Assembly: GCF_000710775.1 (NCBI RefSeq)
Contig: NZ_JOJP01000001.1
Span: 2,662,001 to 2,705,545 of the forward strand
Length of the DNA stretch: 43,545 nt
Direction: 5' to 3'
Source: Endozoicomonas elysicola
GTDB lineage: Bacteria; Pseudomonadota; Gammaproteobacteria; Pseudomonadales; Endozoicomonadaceae
Below are positions 25,201 through 34,158 of this stretch, one piece after another (position 1 is the stretch's first letter; every line of letters starts with the position of its first letter). The translations under genes and the position numbers were made by a program. The notes under the pieces were generated by a model. It saw only the letters and a program-made list of their open reading frames with translations. It was not told where the DNA came from and ran no database searches.

Positions 25201-26913
25201 CGAGATCCTCATGTTTCAGCGAGTAAGGTTTCTTTTTTGTGTGACATCTCCTCGAGTAAGCTAAAGCCAGAATGCTTTGAGTATCGAGCCTTCCTTTCGG
25301 CCATGTATCATGAGGATGAGGCTAACCCAGAAGATCTGGTAACGATGACTGATAGAAAAGAACCTGTTTTTGGTAAAAATAAAAAGCTTGAGAAATGTAA
25401 AGTGATAGAGAAGGGCGCTAAACCATTGTGTGAAGTTGTTGCTAAAAAAAGAGCCGATGAAAAATCCTCTGTTATTGGTCAGGCATGTGTACTTCCTGTA
25501 TGTAGTGCTAAACCACAGTTTAGGGCGTCAATGACTGCAGCTGACTTCAAAAGATTGGAAGTAATAACTGAGTCCAGAAATCATGATTGGTATGAAATAC
25601 CGGAGATGATTAATAATGCTGTACTGACTGCTAATGATTTAGCATCTGTGGGGTATACGGCACATGAAGCTTTGGTTGTTGAAACTCAGCTTGATGCGCT
25701 GATTAAAAGTGGGAGAGAGATATCTACAGCTGAAAAGTTGGATCGAGTAACCACATTAATGCGAAGATGCCCAGCTGATAATCAATTACTATCTAGAAGA
25801 ATAGGTGAGTATATCTCTGAAAATAAAAAAGAAGAGAGAGCAATCAAGGAAAGAATAAAGTACAGCTTGACTCAAGACTTTCGTACAAAAGTCAAAGGAG
25901 TATGGAAGACTAGAGTTGAAGAGGCGGTAAGTTATCAGCAATTCGGCATAAGGTTTGTTAATAAATCCCCAGATGAAAAATTTGTAGACAAAGTAGTTAA
26001 TGACGTTGAGAGTGATGAAGAGTTTTCTGAAATGGTGGATGAAATGACTAACCTGAAGTCAGGTAAGCTGATGCTTGATCAGAGAAAGTCTGCTTTACGT
26101 GATTTGATGATGGATGAGGGAATAGAACCACCAGAAGACGAAACATTCGACGGATTACTTCATTTTTACAGAGATAAGGCTCCTTCTTTTGATGGTGATT
26201 GGGAAGCTTCAGGCGCTGTAATGTCAAAACAAGGTGGATCCGATTCTATCGCTTTAAAAATGGATGTGTCACTTGGCAAGTGTCAAGCTAAGGCCTCATA
26301 TTTAGCACAAAAGCAAGCAGATGTTGTGACTCGAAAAACAGAACAAGAAAGTCATAAGTTTCAACAGACTGTACATAAGAAATTTTCCTCTTCTGCACAC
26401 CATTCATTAATTGAAAGAGAAGTGAAAGAGCGGGTAGATAAGGGAGTAGGCCGAAAAATGGATGATTGGGCAAAAAGTATGAATGATAAAGTTCGTGAAA
26501 AAGCAGATAGAAAAGTTAAGGACGTTGAGGAAAGGATCGTGAAAAGGGCTGAGGCTAAAGTCGATATTGCGCAGAGGGATATTGGTGATTGTAGAAAAGG
26601 CTACATGCAAAGAGTTTCAGCAAACGCAGTTGAACAAGAATTAAACCAGCTATTGAGCAAACATGGCATTCGTAGTACCTATTTTACGAAGCTAGATACT
26701 GATAAAATGCGCAGAGACGATAAGAAAATGTTTTCAGAATCCGAAAAAGAAAGAAAATATAGAGCGGACATTAAAGCTGCTGAAGATAGTTGGGAGTCAT
26801 CTGTGTCGTTTTTGAGAAGTATTTCTGATGATACGGTCAGTAAAGCAACTTATAGCCAAAGACTTAATAAGCAAAGAAGTGCTAGAGCTTTGGAGTCAGT
26901 ACGGGATGTCTAG
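22252..26913 (+). CDS. Very large AT-rich protein of unknown function (1553 aa)
   Basis: I do not recognise this protein. The start is ATG 22252, with AGGAA 7 nt upstream; a TTG at 22231 is less likely. There is no signal peptide or membrane segment. Globular helical regions (about residues 260-590 and 780-1020) are separated by acidic, low-complexity linkers (about 590-770), and the C-terminal part (about 1320-1480) is a long charged K/E-rich coiled coil (REVKERVDKGVGRKMDDWA). The two helical regions may be distant copies, each starting with a GLxR...YIGxL pattern (about residues 267 and 781). Codon and base use is visibly more AT-rich than in the neighbours, which suggests acquisition. Size, lack of homology and linker style would fit a host-directed effector or structural protein, but nothing shows this directly. 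Confidence 0.75.
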   Translation: MIPMGNFGNQPRWTVDDYQEATERGLESIHSSEVNSVVPSGSSDPHSLKCNADLQYALDKSDLAGFVEGSNLARPEDKVANWLGLEVTQVDHDVHNLKVTDYELERKHYQYLDRRNLIKLDEHLTIKNRMMVPADQTKKLDAENLKRMLSSLMRRISEASAQKSNKPEELSVVPVSCEAITDETLAHGTLSESSHWHAEAQCEVAAESSFKECIPEAASEIATHTTCLTSYDASTKERADTSSHEVVPCDASDDALFDFDGGQALRGLEREIQLKIGAYIGDLKWAENLDDVLSLPERPFSSGLVRSKLAEYARHQYLGPHPENLMHKNEAEKAGADFRDHLHYYLPRFDFRGGLRSLLSSDDLVSHTALRELIYGHYWEDHRLLDREEQRLENVAHEYRSFYSTITQLTPSFSEPERSLVNPDDYIKTIKEHIGMGYVYPFIRENSKLMTFAQALALDLRLRDEMPQSWLPDHLTMPFSQAKIVLVFNEYCGQMHNHSYGSLENQNEVDEALRQLSEVLNGLGDIAVHNRQDANFYNHIVAVICRAISYTVDMKDFPKYLAHLTSIYSNHVDRLVQEKMGTKVKKVSEDNSLAEVSEGEYASQCAGAIEYTKAEEPQQDQQALPSLITVTAEVHHVPDDLPDLVGEPQEGEALVDKKLESSDVEAEKCGDIPWADEVDRFESQPVVQMKRHATQTYMEDESSPEVKFEACILDTESVQSVTLEALPQKQRGNPERESSVIDTGHVLVSEPFPELVVVEGGNEAESVDESRTLSPEQVSQGLTRVWCAQFRLYIGQLMEDPEAMLPPLTRLRLMADSEPMEALSQEGMIDEIGQFGGSESNTVLMDTFARQLSIGKMSATDFVNRLRATNYLQYLLKNPCVDHTVLPVKALQVMCIAAEHSKTQAEKSKVAAIFQKLDLSCEPTNINAFVMLCDGLRDVLPERFIYDKAMSFYLETRKEYSISKVETYAISLHGLVSLLPNYDRDPHVSASKVSFLCDISSSKLKPECFEYRAFLSAMYHEDEANPEDLVTMTDRKEPVFGKNKKLEKCKVIEKGAKPLCEVVAKKRADEKSSVIGQACVLPVCSAKPQFRASMTAADFKRLEVITESRNHDWYEIPEMINNAVLTANDLASVGYTAHEALVVETQLDALIKSGREISTAEKLDRVTTLMRRCPADNQLLSRRIGEYISENKKEERAIKERIKYSLTQDFRTKVKGVWKTRVEEAVSYQQFGIRFVNKSPDEKFVDKVVNDVESDEEFSEMVDEMTNLKSGKLMLDQRKSALRDLMMDEGIEPPEDETFDGLLHFYRDKAPSFDGDWEASGAVMSKQGGSDSIALKMDVSLGKCQAKASYLAQKQADVVTRKTEQESHKFQQTVHKKFSSSAHHSLIEREVKERVDKGVGRKMDDWAKSMNDKVREKADRKVKDVEERIVKRAEAKVDIAQRDIGDCRKGYMQRVSANAVEQELNQLLSKHGIRSTYFTKLDTDKMRRDDKKMFSESEKERKYRADIKAAEDSWESSVSFLRSISDDTVSKATYSQRLNKQRSARALESVRDV

Positions 26914-26986
26914 AGCCATTTTTTGTACCCTGCGGATACCTGCGTTGTTCGTTAGTATCGTTTCAACGGGTATCTTGATTGATAAT

Positions 26987-27017
26987 ACAGGCTCCAATTA
27001 AGTTAAGAGCCTGTTTC
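26987..27017. terminator. Candidate bidirectional terminator
   Basis: ACAGGCTC (26987-26994) pairs with GAGCCTGT (27007-27014) over a 12-nt loop and is followed by TTCTTT on the plus strand. It lies between the convergent ends of the 1553-residue gene and glk. Confidence 0.6.
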
Positions 27018-27021
27018 TTTA

Positions 27022-27996
27022 TTATGGAATCAGCGGGTTGCCCAGTGCTTCACAGGCACCTGTCAGGCCAGGGTTATCATGAATAATCAGGCTGGTGGGA
27101 ATGGCCGCCAGATAGCTCACCATCTTGTCATTAATTTCAAAGGACTTACGGAAATCCGACTGGGCAAAAAACTCCGGAAAGCGGGGAATAATACCACCGG
27201 CAATATAAACACCACCTTGGGCTCCAGTCGTCAATGCTGCGTTACTGGCAGCTCTGCCCAAAAGCTCACAGAAATGCAGTAAGGTTTGTTTGCAAAGGGG
27301 ATCGCCACTAAGTGCCTGAGCAGTGATTTCATGATTTTTGAGCTTCTTCACTTGGCCCGACAAAGTGCTATGGGCTTCGAATAGCAGTTCAATACCTGAA
27401 CCACAAAGTACCGACTCCCAGGAAACATAGCCCAGCTTCTGCTGAAGAATGTTGAGAATCTCATTATCCATGGAGGAAATAGGAGAGAATGCCGCATGTC
27501 CGCCTTCACCCGGTAGAGGCAGCCAGTGTTCACCTACTTTCTTCAGTGCCGCAACACCCAGGCCGGTACCTGGCCCAATAATCAGTTTGGTGGCCCCTTC
27601 AATCGATTCTCCATTGCCAACCTTGATCAGGGAATTTTCGGGTAGAGCCGGCAGCGCCAGAGCCTGGGCAGTAAAATCATTAATCACTTTGAAAGACTGT
27701 AGTCTTAATGACTCTTTCATTTCAGACTTGTTAAAAGCCCAGTGATTATTGGTCATTTTTATCTGCTGGCCACTCACCGGACAGGCAAATGCCATACAGG
27801 CATGATCCACTGCTACCTGCTGAATCGCCAGGTAATGGCTGACAGCATGATCCAGGTTCTCAAAATCGTTACAAGCCAGCACTTCCACCGAATCTGCTTG
27901 AAGCTGTCCATTCAGTGAGAGGGCAAATCTCGCGTTTGTGCCACCGATATCTGCTACCAGTGCCATTGAGTCATTCAAGAAGGTGTCGCGTGACAT
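27022..27996 (-). CDS. glk: Glucokinase
   Basis: A 324-residue cytoplasmic kinase of the ROK-unrelated bacterial Glk family (E. coli Glk is 321 residues). The phosphate-binding motif ADIGGTNARFAL lies near residues 14-25. GPGTGLGVAAL follows near 141-151 and LPGEGGHAAFSP near 160. The C-terminal block GGVYIAGGIIPRF is also typical. It phosphorylates glucose with ATP to glucose-6-phosphate. The ATG at 27996 gives a 10-residue leader before the usual MALVADIGG start; a start at that inner Met is possible, but neither has a strong ribosome binding site. Confidence 0.95.
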   Translation of the reverse strand: MSRDTFLNDSMALVADIGGTNARFALSLNGQLQADSVEVLACNDFENLDHAVSHYLAIQQVAVDHACMAFACPVSGQQIKMTNNHWAFNKSEMKESLRLQSFKVINDFTAQALALPALPENSLIKVGNGESIEGATKLIIGPGTGLGVAALKKVGEHWLPLPGEGGHAAFSPISSMDNEILNILQQKLGYVSWESVLCGSGIELLFEAHSTLSGQVKKLKNHEITAQALSGDPLCKQTLLHFCELLGRAASNAALTTGAQGGVYIAGGIIPRFPEFFAQSDFRKSFEINDKMVSYLAAIPTSLIIHDNPGLTGACEALGNPLIP

Positions 27997-28297
27997 AATG
28001 CAGAGTGCTCAATTTGTTAAGTATCCAGGCTTGAAGTCATGCTGTTCTAGTGTTTGCAGTGTATACATACAGCTTGGCTTTGTACGTCTGGCTACTGGTG
28101 AGGGTAAAAGAGTGGGCAGGAGTTTACCCTACTGCAGAGTAAAGGCGTAGTTTGAAGACATGACACGAGTCAATGCAGTAGTCAGCAATGTATGCCGCAA
28201 AAGGGGGGGTATCTACACTGGTAAGATAGCACTGACGGTTCGGGTTTGATGGGGGCAGTTCATTGTATCGTTGGAGGTTCAGTCAAAAGCGGCACTA
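27997..28297. other. Intergenic region upstream of glk
   Basis: About 300 bp between glk (minus) and the end of the small exported-protein gene (minus). It should hold the glk promoter. I see no gene or strong secondary structure. Confidence 0.4.
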
Positions 28298-28555
28298 TCA
28301 GTTTTGCAGGCAATTTTTTATATCACCATCCGGAGTAACGCGGAGCTGGTAGGGCATGTAATCGTACTTCTTTATAGCATTGCCTTCGTTTTCTTCGTCG
28401 ATATCCTCTTCTTCAACAGCTTCCATAAGTTCAGAAGCTGCAGAGCAGAAACTTTCTTTGCTAAAGGAGAAAGCCAAAGTGTGAATGCTTGGAAAAAGCA
28501 AAAAGATCAGAATCAGTGCTGATAAAAATCGATATGGGGTGGGTATCCACTTCAT
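28298..28555 (-). CDS. Small exported acidic protein
   Basis: An 85-residue protein of unknown function. A signal peptide is clear (KWIPTPYRFLSALILIFLLF, cleavage near HTLA). The mature part is about 58 residues, acidic in the middle (VEEEDIDEENEG), with two cysteines (SFCSAAS and NCLQN at the end) that could form one disulfide. The ATG has AGAGG 6 nt upstream on the minus strand. It is a lone gene in a gene-poor stretch. Confidence 0.6.
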   Translation of the reverse strand: MKWIPTPYRFLSALILIFLLFPSIHTLAFSFSKESFCSAASELMEAVEEEDIDEENEGNAIKKYDYMPYQLRVTPDGDIKNCLQN

Positions 28556-29080
28556 AGCACGCCTCTTGTGATTTATTTTGGTTTTAGTCGCCAGAATTTT
28601 TTATATGTAAGTGTGATTTTGACATTCAAAGCACTTCCTGGTTCCCTGTTCAAGGTGTTCGACAGGGCATAAGTACTTGTATGACCAACCCGGAAGGGCC
28701 AGTTATTAACGTCCCCTGGGTTCTGTTGACGTAAGGCTCCTGCCTCAGCTCAAGCCAGGCTGCGCGTCTGGTTGGGTTTGGAGCCTCATGTCAACAGAAT
28801 CAGGTCTGTGGCTTCCAATGAATAAAAACGTATATAAAGGTCTCGCCTGCCGAGCAATTCCAACGAACAGGCTATTGTTGTAGAATCGTTCAGTTGTATT
28901 ACAGGTTTTGGTAATGGCCTTGTAGAGGTCAGCCTGTCATGTTTCATGAACAGCTACATGCTGTCATTCTCCGTTCCCATAGTTTTCTGAAGAGCAAATA
29001 CACGTTGTCTCTTGATGGAGCTATGCAGTATATGAGTGTTGGTGCCGGGTGCACCTGACAAGAGCGAGTGATATAGGGCA
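28556..29080. other. Intergenic region upstream of prfB
   Basis: About 525 bp. It holds the second copy of the dispersed palindromic repeat (28719-28801) and should hold the prfB promoter. I see no additional gene. Confidence 0.5.
28719..28801. repeat. Dispersed palindromic repeat, copy 2
   Basis: An 83-bp element. GGTTCTGTTGACGTAAGGCT (28719-28738) plus CC pairs with the 3' arm GGAGCCTCATGTCAACAGAA plus TC (28780-28801), with three mismatches over 22 bp. It shares both arms and much of the interior (CTCAGC-CAAGCC, GGGTTTGGA) with copy 1 at 2704-2790. Confidence 0.8.
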
Positions 29081-30179
29081 ATGTTTGAAGTCAATCCCAT
29101 AAAGGAGCGTATCAAGGACCTGACGGCGCGTACTGACGTGCTTAGGGGGTATCTTTGACTACGCTCACAAAAGTGAGCGGTTGCAGGAAGTAGAGCGGGA
29201 GCTGGAAGACCCGAACGTCTGGAATGATCCTGAGTATGCTCAGAAGCTGGGTAAAGAACGCTCAACATTGGAAGCCATCGTGTCCACCATCGATGAGCTG
29301 ACCAGTGGCCTGGTGGACTCTGAAGAACTGTTGCAAATGTCGGTAGAAGAAGAAGACGAAGACGGTGTTCAGGGTGTGGTGGATGAACTGGATGAGCTTA
29401 ACCAGAAACTTGAAGTACTCGAGTTTCGTCGTATGTTCTCCGGTGAGATGGATCCAAACAGTGCCTTTGTTGATATTCAGGCGGGATCTGGCGGTACAGA
29501 GGCTCAGGACTGGGCCAACATGCTCCTGAGAATGTACTTGCGCTGGGGTGAGGCTAATGGTTTCAAAACTGAAATCATTGAAGTCTCCGCGGGTGAAGTG
29601 GCCGGCATCAAATCTGCAACGGTTCAATTTATCGGGGATTATGCCTTTGGTTGGCTGAGAACTGAAATAGGGGTTCATCGGTTGGTTCGTAAATCACCGT
29701 TTGACTCGGGTAACCGCCGTCACACCTCTTTTGCTTCCGTCTTTGTTTCTCCTGAAATTGATGACAATATTGATATAGAAATCAATCCGTCAGATCTGCG
29801 TGTCGATACTTATCGCTCCAGTGGTGCGGGTGGTCAGCACGTCAATACCACTGATTCTGCTGTCCGTATTACCCACGCGCCGAGCGGTATCGTCGTTCAG
29901 TGTCAGAACCAGCGATCTCAGCACCAGAATAAAGATAAGGCCATGCAGCAGCTGAAGGCCAAGCTGTATGAGATGGAGATGCAGAAGAGAACTGCGGAGT
30001 CTCAGGCGATGGAAGATACCAAGTCGGATATCGGCTGGGGGAGTCAGATTCGCTCTTATGTACTGGATGACTCTCGTATTAAGGACTTGCGCACAGGGGT
30101 TGAAACCCGAAATACCCAGTCTGTATTGGATGGTGACCTCAACAAGTTCATTGAAGCGAGCCTGAAAAAAGGGCTGTAA
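29081..30179 (+). CDS. prfB: Peptide chain release factor 2, with programmed +1 frameshift
   Basis: RF2 releases peptides at UGA and UAA codons. The gene is read in two parts: 29081-29155 (25 codons ending in CTT), then after a +1 shift 29157-30179. The in-frame TGA is at 29156-29158, preceded by the Shine-Dalgarno-like AGGGGG (29144-29149) and the slip site CTTTGAC, exactly the conserved autoregulatory arrangement. The total is 365 residues, the same as E. coli RF2. The SPF stop-recognition motif ([13 protein letters not shown]) and the catalytic GGQ loop ([15 protein letters not shown]) are present. A start downstream of the shift would miss the N-terminal part. lysS follows after 49 bp, the classic prfB-lysS pair. 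Confidence 0.97.
29144..29159 (+). promoter_or_regulatory. prfB programmed frameshift site
   Basis: AGGGGG TAT CTT TGA C. The internal Shine-Dalgarno-like sequence sits 3 nt before CTT, and the ribosome slips from CTT to TTT, so that GAC is read next. When RF2 is scarce the TGA is poorly recognised and shifting increases, which restores RF2. Confidence 0.95.
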
Positions 30180-30228
30180 TCGAATCACTCCGGATGGCCA
30201 CTGCCATTCGGTACTGGAAGATCGTCAT

Positions 30229-31731
30229 ATGTCTGAAGAACAGTTTGAAGAAGGGGTCGCAGAGGCCCAGGAAGAGAATCGTCTGGTAGCCCTGCGCCGG
30301 GAAAAGCTCGCTGCGATCCGGGAGAAGGGCGTCGCTTTTCCGAACAAGTTCCGTCGTGACTCCCTTGCCGGAGAACTGCAGGCGCAGTTTAAGGATCACG
30401 ATAAGGCAAGTCTGGAAACGCTGGGCCACCCTGTCAAAGTAGCTGGTCGTATCATGTTGAACCGTGGAGCTTTCATGGAGCTTCAGGATATGACAGGCCG
30501 CATCCAGCTCTATGTAAATCGTAAGCAGCTGCCGAAAGAGACCCTGGAATCGATCAAAACCTGGGACCTGGGTGATATTATCGGTGTGGAAGGGACTGTC
30601 CAGCGCTCTGGTAAAGGTGACCTTTACGTCGACATGAGTGCCGTCCAGCTGCTGACCAAATCCCTGCGTCCTTTGCCAGAAAAGCATAAAGGTCTGACCG
30701 ACACTGAGCAGCGCTATCGCCAGCGCTATGTGGACTTGATCACCAGTGAACAGTCCCGGGAAACTTTCCGGATTCGCTCCAAAATCATTCAGGGTATTCG
30801 CAGCTACTTCTTAAGCCAGGACTTTATGGAAGTAGAGACTCCAATGCTGCAGGTGATTCCGGGCGGTGCCACGGCCAGACCGTTTGTGACCCATCATAAT
30901 GCGCTGGATATCGACATGTACCTGCGTATTGCTCCGGAACTATACCTTAAGCGTGTTGTCGTTGGTGGTTTTGAACGGGTATTTGAGATTAACCGGAACT
31001 TCCGGAATGAGGGGCTGTCTACTAGACATAACCCGGAATTCACAATGATTGAGTTCTATCAGGCTTATGCGGATTACACCGATATGATGGATCATACCGA
31101 AGCCATGCTGAAACAGCTGGCTGAGGATGTTCTGGGTAAAACTGAGTTCGAGTACCAGGGGCAGATGATTGATTTTGGCAAGCCGTTTGCGCGGATGTCT
31201 GTTTTTGAGTCTATCTTGCATTTCAACCCAGATCTTGATGCCTCGGATATTGATAATCTGGAGTCTGCGGCTCAGGTTGCCAAGAAGCTGGGCATCGATG
31301 TGAAGCCGATCTGGGGGCTTGGTAAAGTTCAGATGGAAATTTTTGATGAAACTGTTGAGCATCACCTGTTGAACCCAACGTTCATTACGGATTATCCAAC
31401 TGAAGTATCACCTCTGTCCCGTAAAAATGACGACAACCCCTTTGTTACCGAGCGTTTTGAGTTCTTTGTGGGGGGTCGCGAAATCGCTAATGGCTTCTCT
31501 GAGTTGAATGACTCTGAGGACCAGGCAGAGCGCTTCAAGCAACAGGTAGCCGAAAAGGATGCCGGGGATGATGAGGCAATGCATTATGATGCGGACTACA
31601 TCAACGCTCTTGAATATGGCCTGCCACCAACAGCGGGTGAGGGCATTGGTATTGATCGGCTGGTAATGCTATTCACGGATGCGCCTTCTATCAGGGATGT
31701 GCTTTTGTTCCCGCATATGCGTCCCCAATAA
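30229..31731 (+). CDS. lysS: Lysyl-tRNA synthetase, class II
   Basis: A 500-residue class II synthetase. The N-terminal OB-fold anticodon-binding domain (about 60-150) includes [20 protein letters not shown]. The catalytic core has motif 1 near [10 protein letters not shown], motif 2 as [20 protein letters not shown] and motif 3 as [15 protein letters not shown] near the C-terminus. It charges tRNA-Lys in the cytoplasm. Length and motifs match the standard enzyme. It lies 49 bp after prfB and is probably cotranscribed. Confidence 0.97.
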   Translation: MSEEQFEEGVAEAQEENRLVALRREKLAAIREKGVAFPNKFRRDSLAGELQAQFKDHDKASLETLGHPVKVAGRIMLNRGAFMELQDMTGRIQLYVNRKQLPKETLESIKTWDLGDIIGVEGTVQRSGKGDLYVDMSAVQLLTKSLRPLPEKHKGLTDTEQRYRQRYVDLITSEQSRETFRIRSKIIQGIRSYFLSQDFMEVETPMLQVIPGGATARPFVTHHNALDIDMYLRIAPELYLKRVVVGGFERVFEINRNFRNEGLSTRHNPEFTMIEFYQAYADYTDMMDHTEAMLKQLAEDVLGKTEFEYQGQMIDFGKPFARMSVFESILHFNPDLDASDIDNLESAAQVAKKLGIDVKPIWGLGKVQMEIFDETVEHHLLNPTFITDYPTEVSPLSRKNDDNPFVTERFEFFVGGREIANGFSELNDSEDQAERFKQQVAEKDAGDDEAMHYDADYINALEYGLPPTAGEGIGIDRLVMLFTDAPSIRDVLLFPHMRPQ

Positions 31732-32184
31732 AATGGATGCACTGGGAGTAATGGTATTTGACTGGTATTGGCCAAATGCTCTATTCGACGATGTAGTTTA
31801 TCGTTTACATAGGGGATGCGAGTCTTCGTTTTCATCTGGCAGTATTGGCTGATACAGTCTTATCACAATTCCTTGGGATGTTGATTCTTCAGGGTCCATA
31901 GTATGAGCAGGTTAAGCCTGCTCATCTAGTATCTGAGGATTGGAACCTGCATTTGAGTTGATGCGCTTTACTGGTGATGTCAGGGAATTTTACCAGCTGC
32001 TCTGTCCAATCGAGCGTTACAGGGAGATAGAGCATAGCTGCTAATTATGGCAGCCCGACTCTCCTGAATAGTTGCGGGGGCAGGTTTTAGACGGATGGTT
32101 GATTTCTGTACTAAGATGCATGTTCAAGCGATGGTACTGGACGAACGCTATAAAACAATCAGGCAACTGTAAGGCAGTCTTAAT
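31732..32184. other. Intergenic region between lysS and the TetR gene
   Basis: About 450 bp with no convincing gene. It contains a perfect hairpin, ATGAGCAGG-ttaag-CCTGCTCAT (31903-31925), with no T tract after it. This may serve as a transcript end for lysS or as an operator. Confidence 0.55.
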
Positions 32185-32916
32185 ATGGTTTCAACAATGG
32201 ATTCCCCATCAGAAGGCATGAAGGGTTCTGGTAAGCACGTCAGTGGTATGGAATTGAAATACCAGGGGCGTAAAACCAGCCGTGCCAATAGTGAGCAGCG
32301 TCGTCGAACAATTCTTGAGGCGGCATTAAGAATCGTTGTGAGAGATGGAGTTCGGGGTGTCCGTCACCGTGCGGTTGCAAAGGAAGCGGATGTTCCTCTT
32401 TCTGCAACTACCTACTACTTCAAAGATATTACTGATCTGATTACTGATACCTTCACACTGTTTGTTGAGATGGGGGCTCAGAAATTTAAGGCATACTGGG
32501 AAGAGTCTGACAGTATGTTGAAAATAGCCATGAAGGAACTTGAGCCTTCAGAGGCCGCAAGTCGCCAGGTGTTTGCTGAACGGATTAGCGATCTTGCCAT
32601 TGAGTATGTCCTGATTCAGCTGCGTGAACATCGTGACTATCTTATTGCAGAACGTGCTTTCCAGCAGGAATGTCTTCGTAACGAAAACCTCAGACCCATC
32701 GCTTTCAGTCACCAGAAGTTCTTTCTTGATAGCCTCGAAACTTTCTTTACAAAAATTGGTTCTAATTATCCTGATATTGATGCCGAGCTGTTCGGTAGTA
32801 TCATACTGCACGTTGAGTACCAGGGATTAATAGCAGGCTTTGACGGTGAGATAGCGAACAAACTAAGAGCAATGCTTAAACGTCAGATTGAGTTGATGCT
32901 TGGTATCTATCACTAA
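32185..32916 (+). CDS. TetR-family transcriptional regulator
   Basis: A 243-residue regulator. The DNA-binding HTH is at about residues 38-85: RRRTILEAALRIVVRDGVRG followed by VRHRAVAKEADVPLSATTYYFKD, a canonical TetR recognition helix with the YYFKD ending. The C-terminal ligand-binding/dimer domain is all-helical and not informative about the effector. An unusual 30-residue polar leader precedes the HTH; an inner Met at residue 25 could be the true start. The neighbours do not reveal the target genes. Confidence 0.9.
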   Translation: MVSTMDSPSEGMKGSGKHVSGMELKYQGRKTSRANSEQRRRTILEAALRIVVRDGVRGVRHRAVAKEADVPLSATTYYFKDITDLITDTFTLFVEMGAQKFKAYWEESDSMLKIAMKELEPSEAASRQVFAERISDLAIEYVLIQLREHRDYLIAERAFQQECLRNENLRPIAFSHQKFFLDSLETFFTKIGSNYPDIDAELFGSIILHVEYQGLIAGFDGEIANKLRAMLKRQIELMLGIYH

Positions 32917-32942
32917 AAATAAAAGTTCGACCACTCATAGAT

Positions 32943-32967
32943 GGATCGTCTGATTGACAGACGATCC
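32943..32967. terminator. Hairpin between convergent TetR and Ppx-like genes
   Basis: A perfect 10-bp stem GGATCGTCTG (32943-32952) / CAGACGATCC (32958-32967) with a 5-nt loop. It lies between two convergent stops, which fits a shared transcript end, although there is no T tract. Confidence 0.55.
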
Positions 32968-32989
32968 CGAATGGAAGTGCAGGCACTAT

Positions 32990-34018
32990 TCAATGCCATA
33001 GAATAGGGAATTCGAGCATGCCAAGCGTGCTGTTGTGATCTGATATATTCAGCCTTTTAATGTCTAACTCTTCCATAAAGCCAAGTACTAATATTGCATT
33101 TGATAGGCTTAAATCATTTGTTTTATTGGTTGTTTGTAGCTGTTCCTGAATATATTTTTTGAGTATTCCCTTGTTCAGGAGTTTGCCATTCATGGTGACA
33201 TCAACGGCAATGCTTTCCTGAAACACCGAACCAATGGCCGTGATCTGCACCTTTTCTTTTTTCAGTTCTCTGCGAATGATGGATGGTGTTCTACGGGCAA
33301 GGTACTTAGCGAAACTAATGGCGGCATCAAGTTCTTCAGTTGATATGGGGGATAATGAACCCGAAAGTTTTGCTGGTTTATTTTGAACGACTTCTTTCAA
33401 GTACTCCATAAAGTTTACTGAGCCGAACTCCCCTTTATGGGCAAATGGACCCACTTCAGGATCCGCAATAATCAGTTGAAAGCGCTCTTTGCCTATATCC
33501 CATACAACAGGCGCTTCAGAGTTGTCTGTTGCGTTCAGCGCTGAAAAGAAGTCCATACGGTCTTCTTCTTCAAGCGATAGAATCCGAATATCAATACCTG
33601 TAGTACGCCGTATTTTTTGTACCAGCTCTTCAGCATTGTGCGCCTCCCTGAATGTATCAGTTGCTATAGCCCTGACTTTAATAGCTTTAAAATGCTCTTG
33701 TCGGGTTCGCAGTTTTTGAAATAGATTCTGGGCTTTTTTGAACATACAACTGCTAAAGAACCGATTGTCACTGGCTGCAAGGTCATTGTAAAAACCGGCA
33801 TCCAGGGAGCCATAATCAAGATATCGATAGACTTTATCAGTATTGTTATTCACGTCGGCAATCGCAAAGCGAACAGTATTGGCGTCAACCTCAATGGACA
33901 TCCTCCGTTCCAGTTTTGCGATGACTGATTGACTTGTAAAAACAAGGGTTAAAACTGCTGCAGCACCGATTGATACTTTGTTGAAAGCTGGCATTTTATT
34001 AAGAATCATCCATAACAA
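32990..34018 (-). CDS. Exported, degenerate Ppx/GppA-like protein
   Basis: About 342 residues, with a hydrophobic N-terminal export signal (VSIGAAAVLTLVFTSQSVIA). The rest follows the exopolyphosphatase/pppGpp phosphatase (Ppx/GppA) N-terminal fold: KVRAIATDTFREAHNAEELV and IRRTTGIDIRILSLEEEDRM correspond to the ATAALREA and EEEAR blocks. The two phosphate-binding loops are not conserved. The first (DxGSNS in the family) is EVDANT (43-48) and the second (DIGGGS) is DIGKER (174-179). Combined with export, this suggests a non-catalytic or repurposed homologue in the periplasm. Starts possible are TTG 34018, ATG 34009 or ATG 33994. The neighbour on the other side is the divergent ung gene. Confidence 0.75.
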   Translation of the reverse strand: MLWMILNKMPAFNKVSIGAAAVLTLVFTSQSVIAKLERRMSIEVDANTVRFAIADVNNNTDKVYRYLDYGSLDAGFYNDLAASDNRFFSSCMFKKAQNLFQKLRTRQEHFKAIKVRAIATDTFREAHNAEELVQKIRRTTGIDIRILSLEEEDRMDFFSALNATDNSEAPVVWDIGKERFQLIIADPEVGPFAHKGEFGSVNFMEYLKEVVQNKPAKLSGSLSPISTEELDAAISFAKYLARRTPSIIRRELKKEKVQITAIGSVFQESIAVDVTMNGKLLNKGILKKYIQEQLQTTNKTNDLSLSNAILVLGFMEELDIKRLNISDHNSTLGMLEFPILWH

Positions 34019-34158
34019 TGGCTTATTGCCATGGTTGTTATTAGGAAAAGTGTTCCTGTGCTAAAGTGCATCCGGTGGCAAAGAGTGTAGTTGGCTCTTA
34101 TGCAGTTGGGGGGTAATTATTTGTCAGCATCATTTGGATGAGAGGTAAGAGGTCGGGT

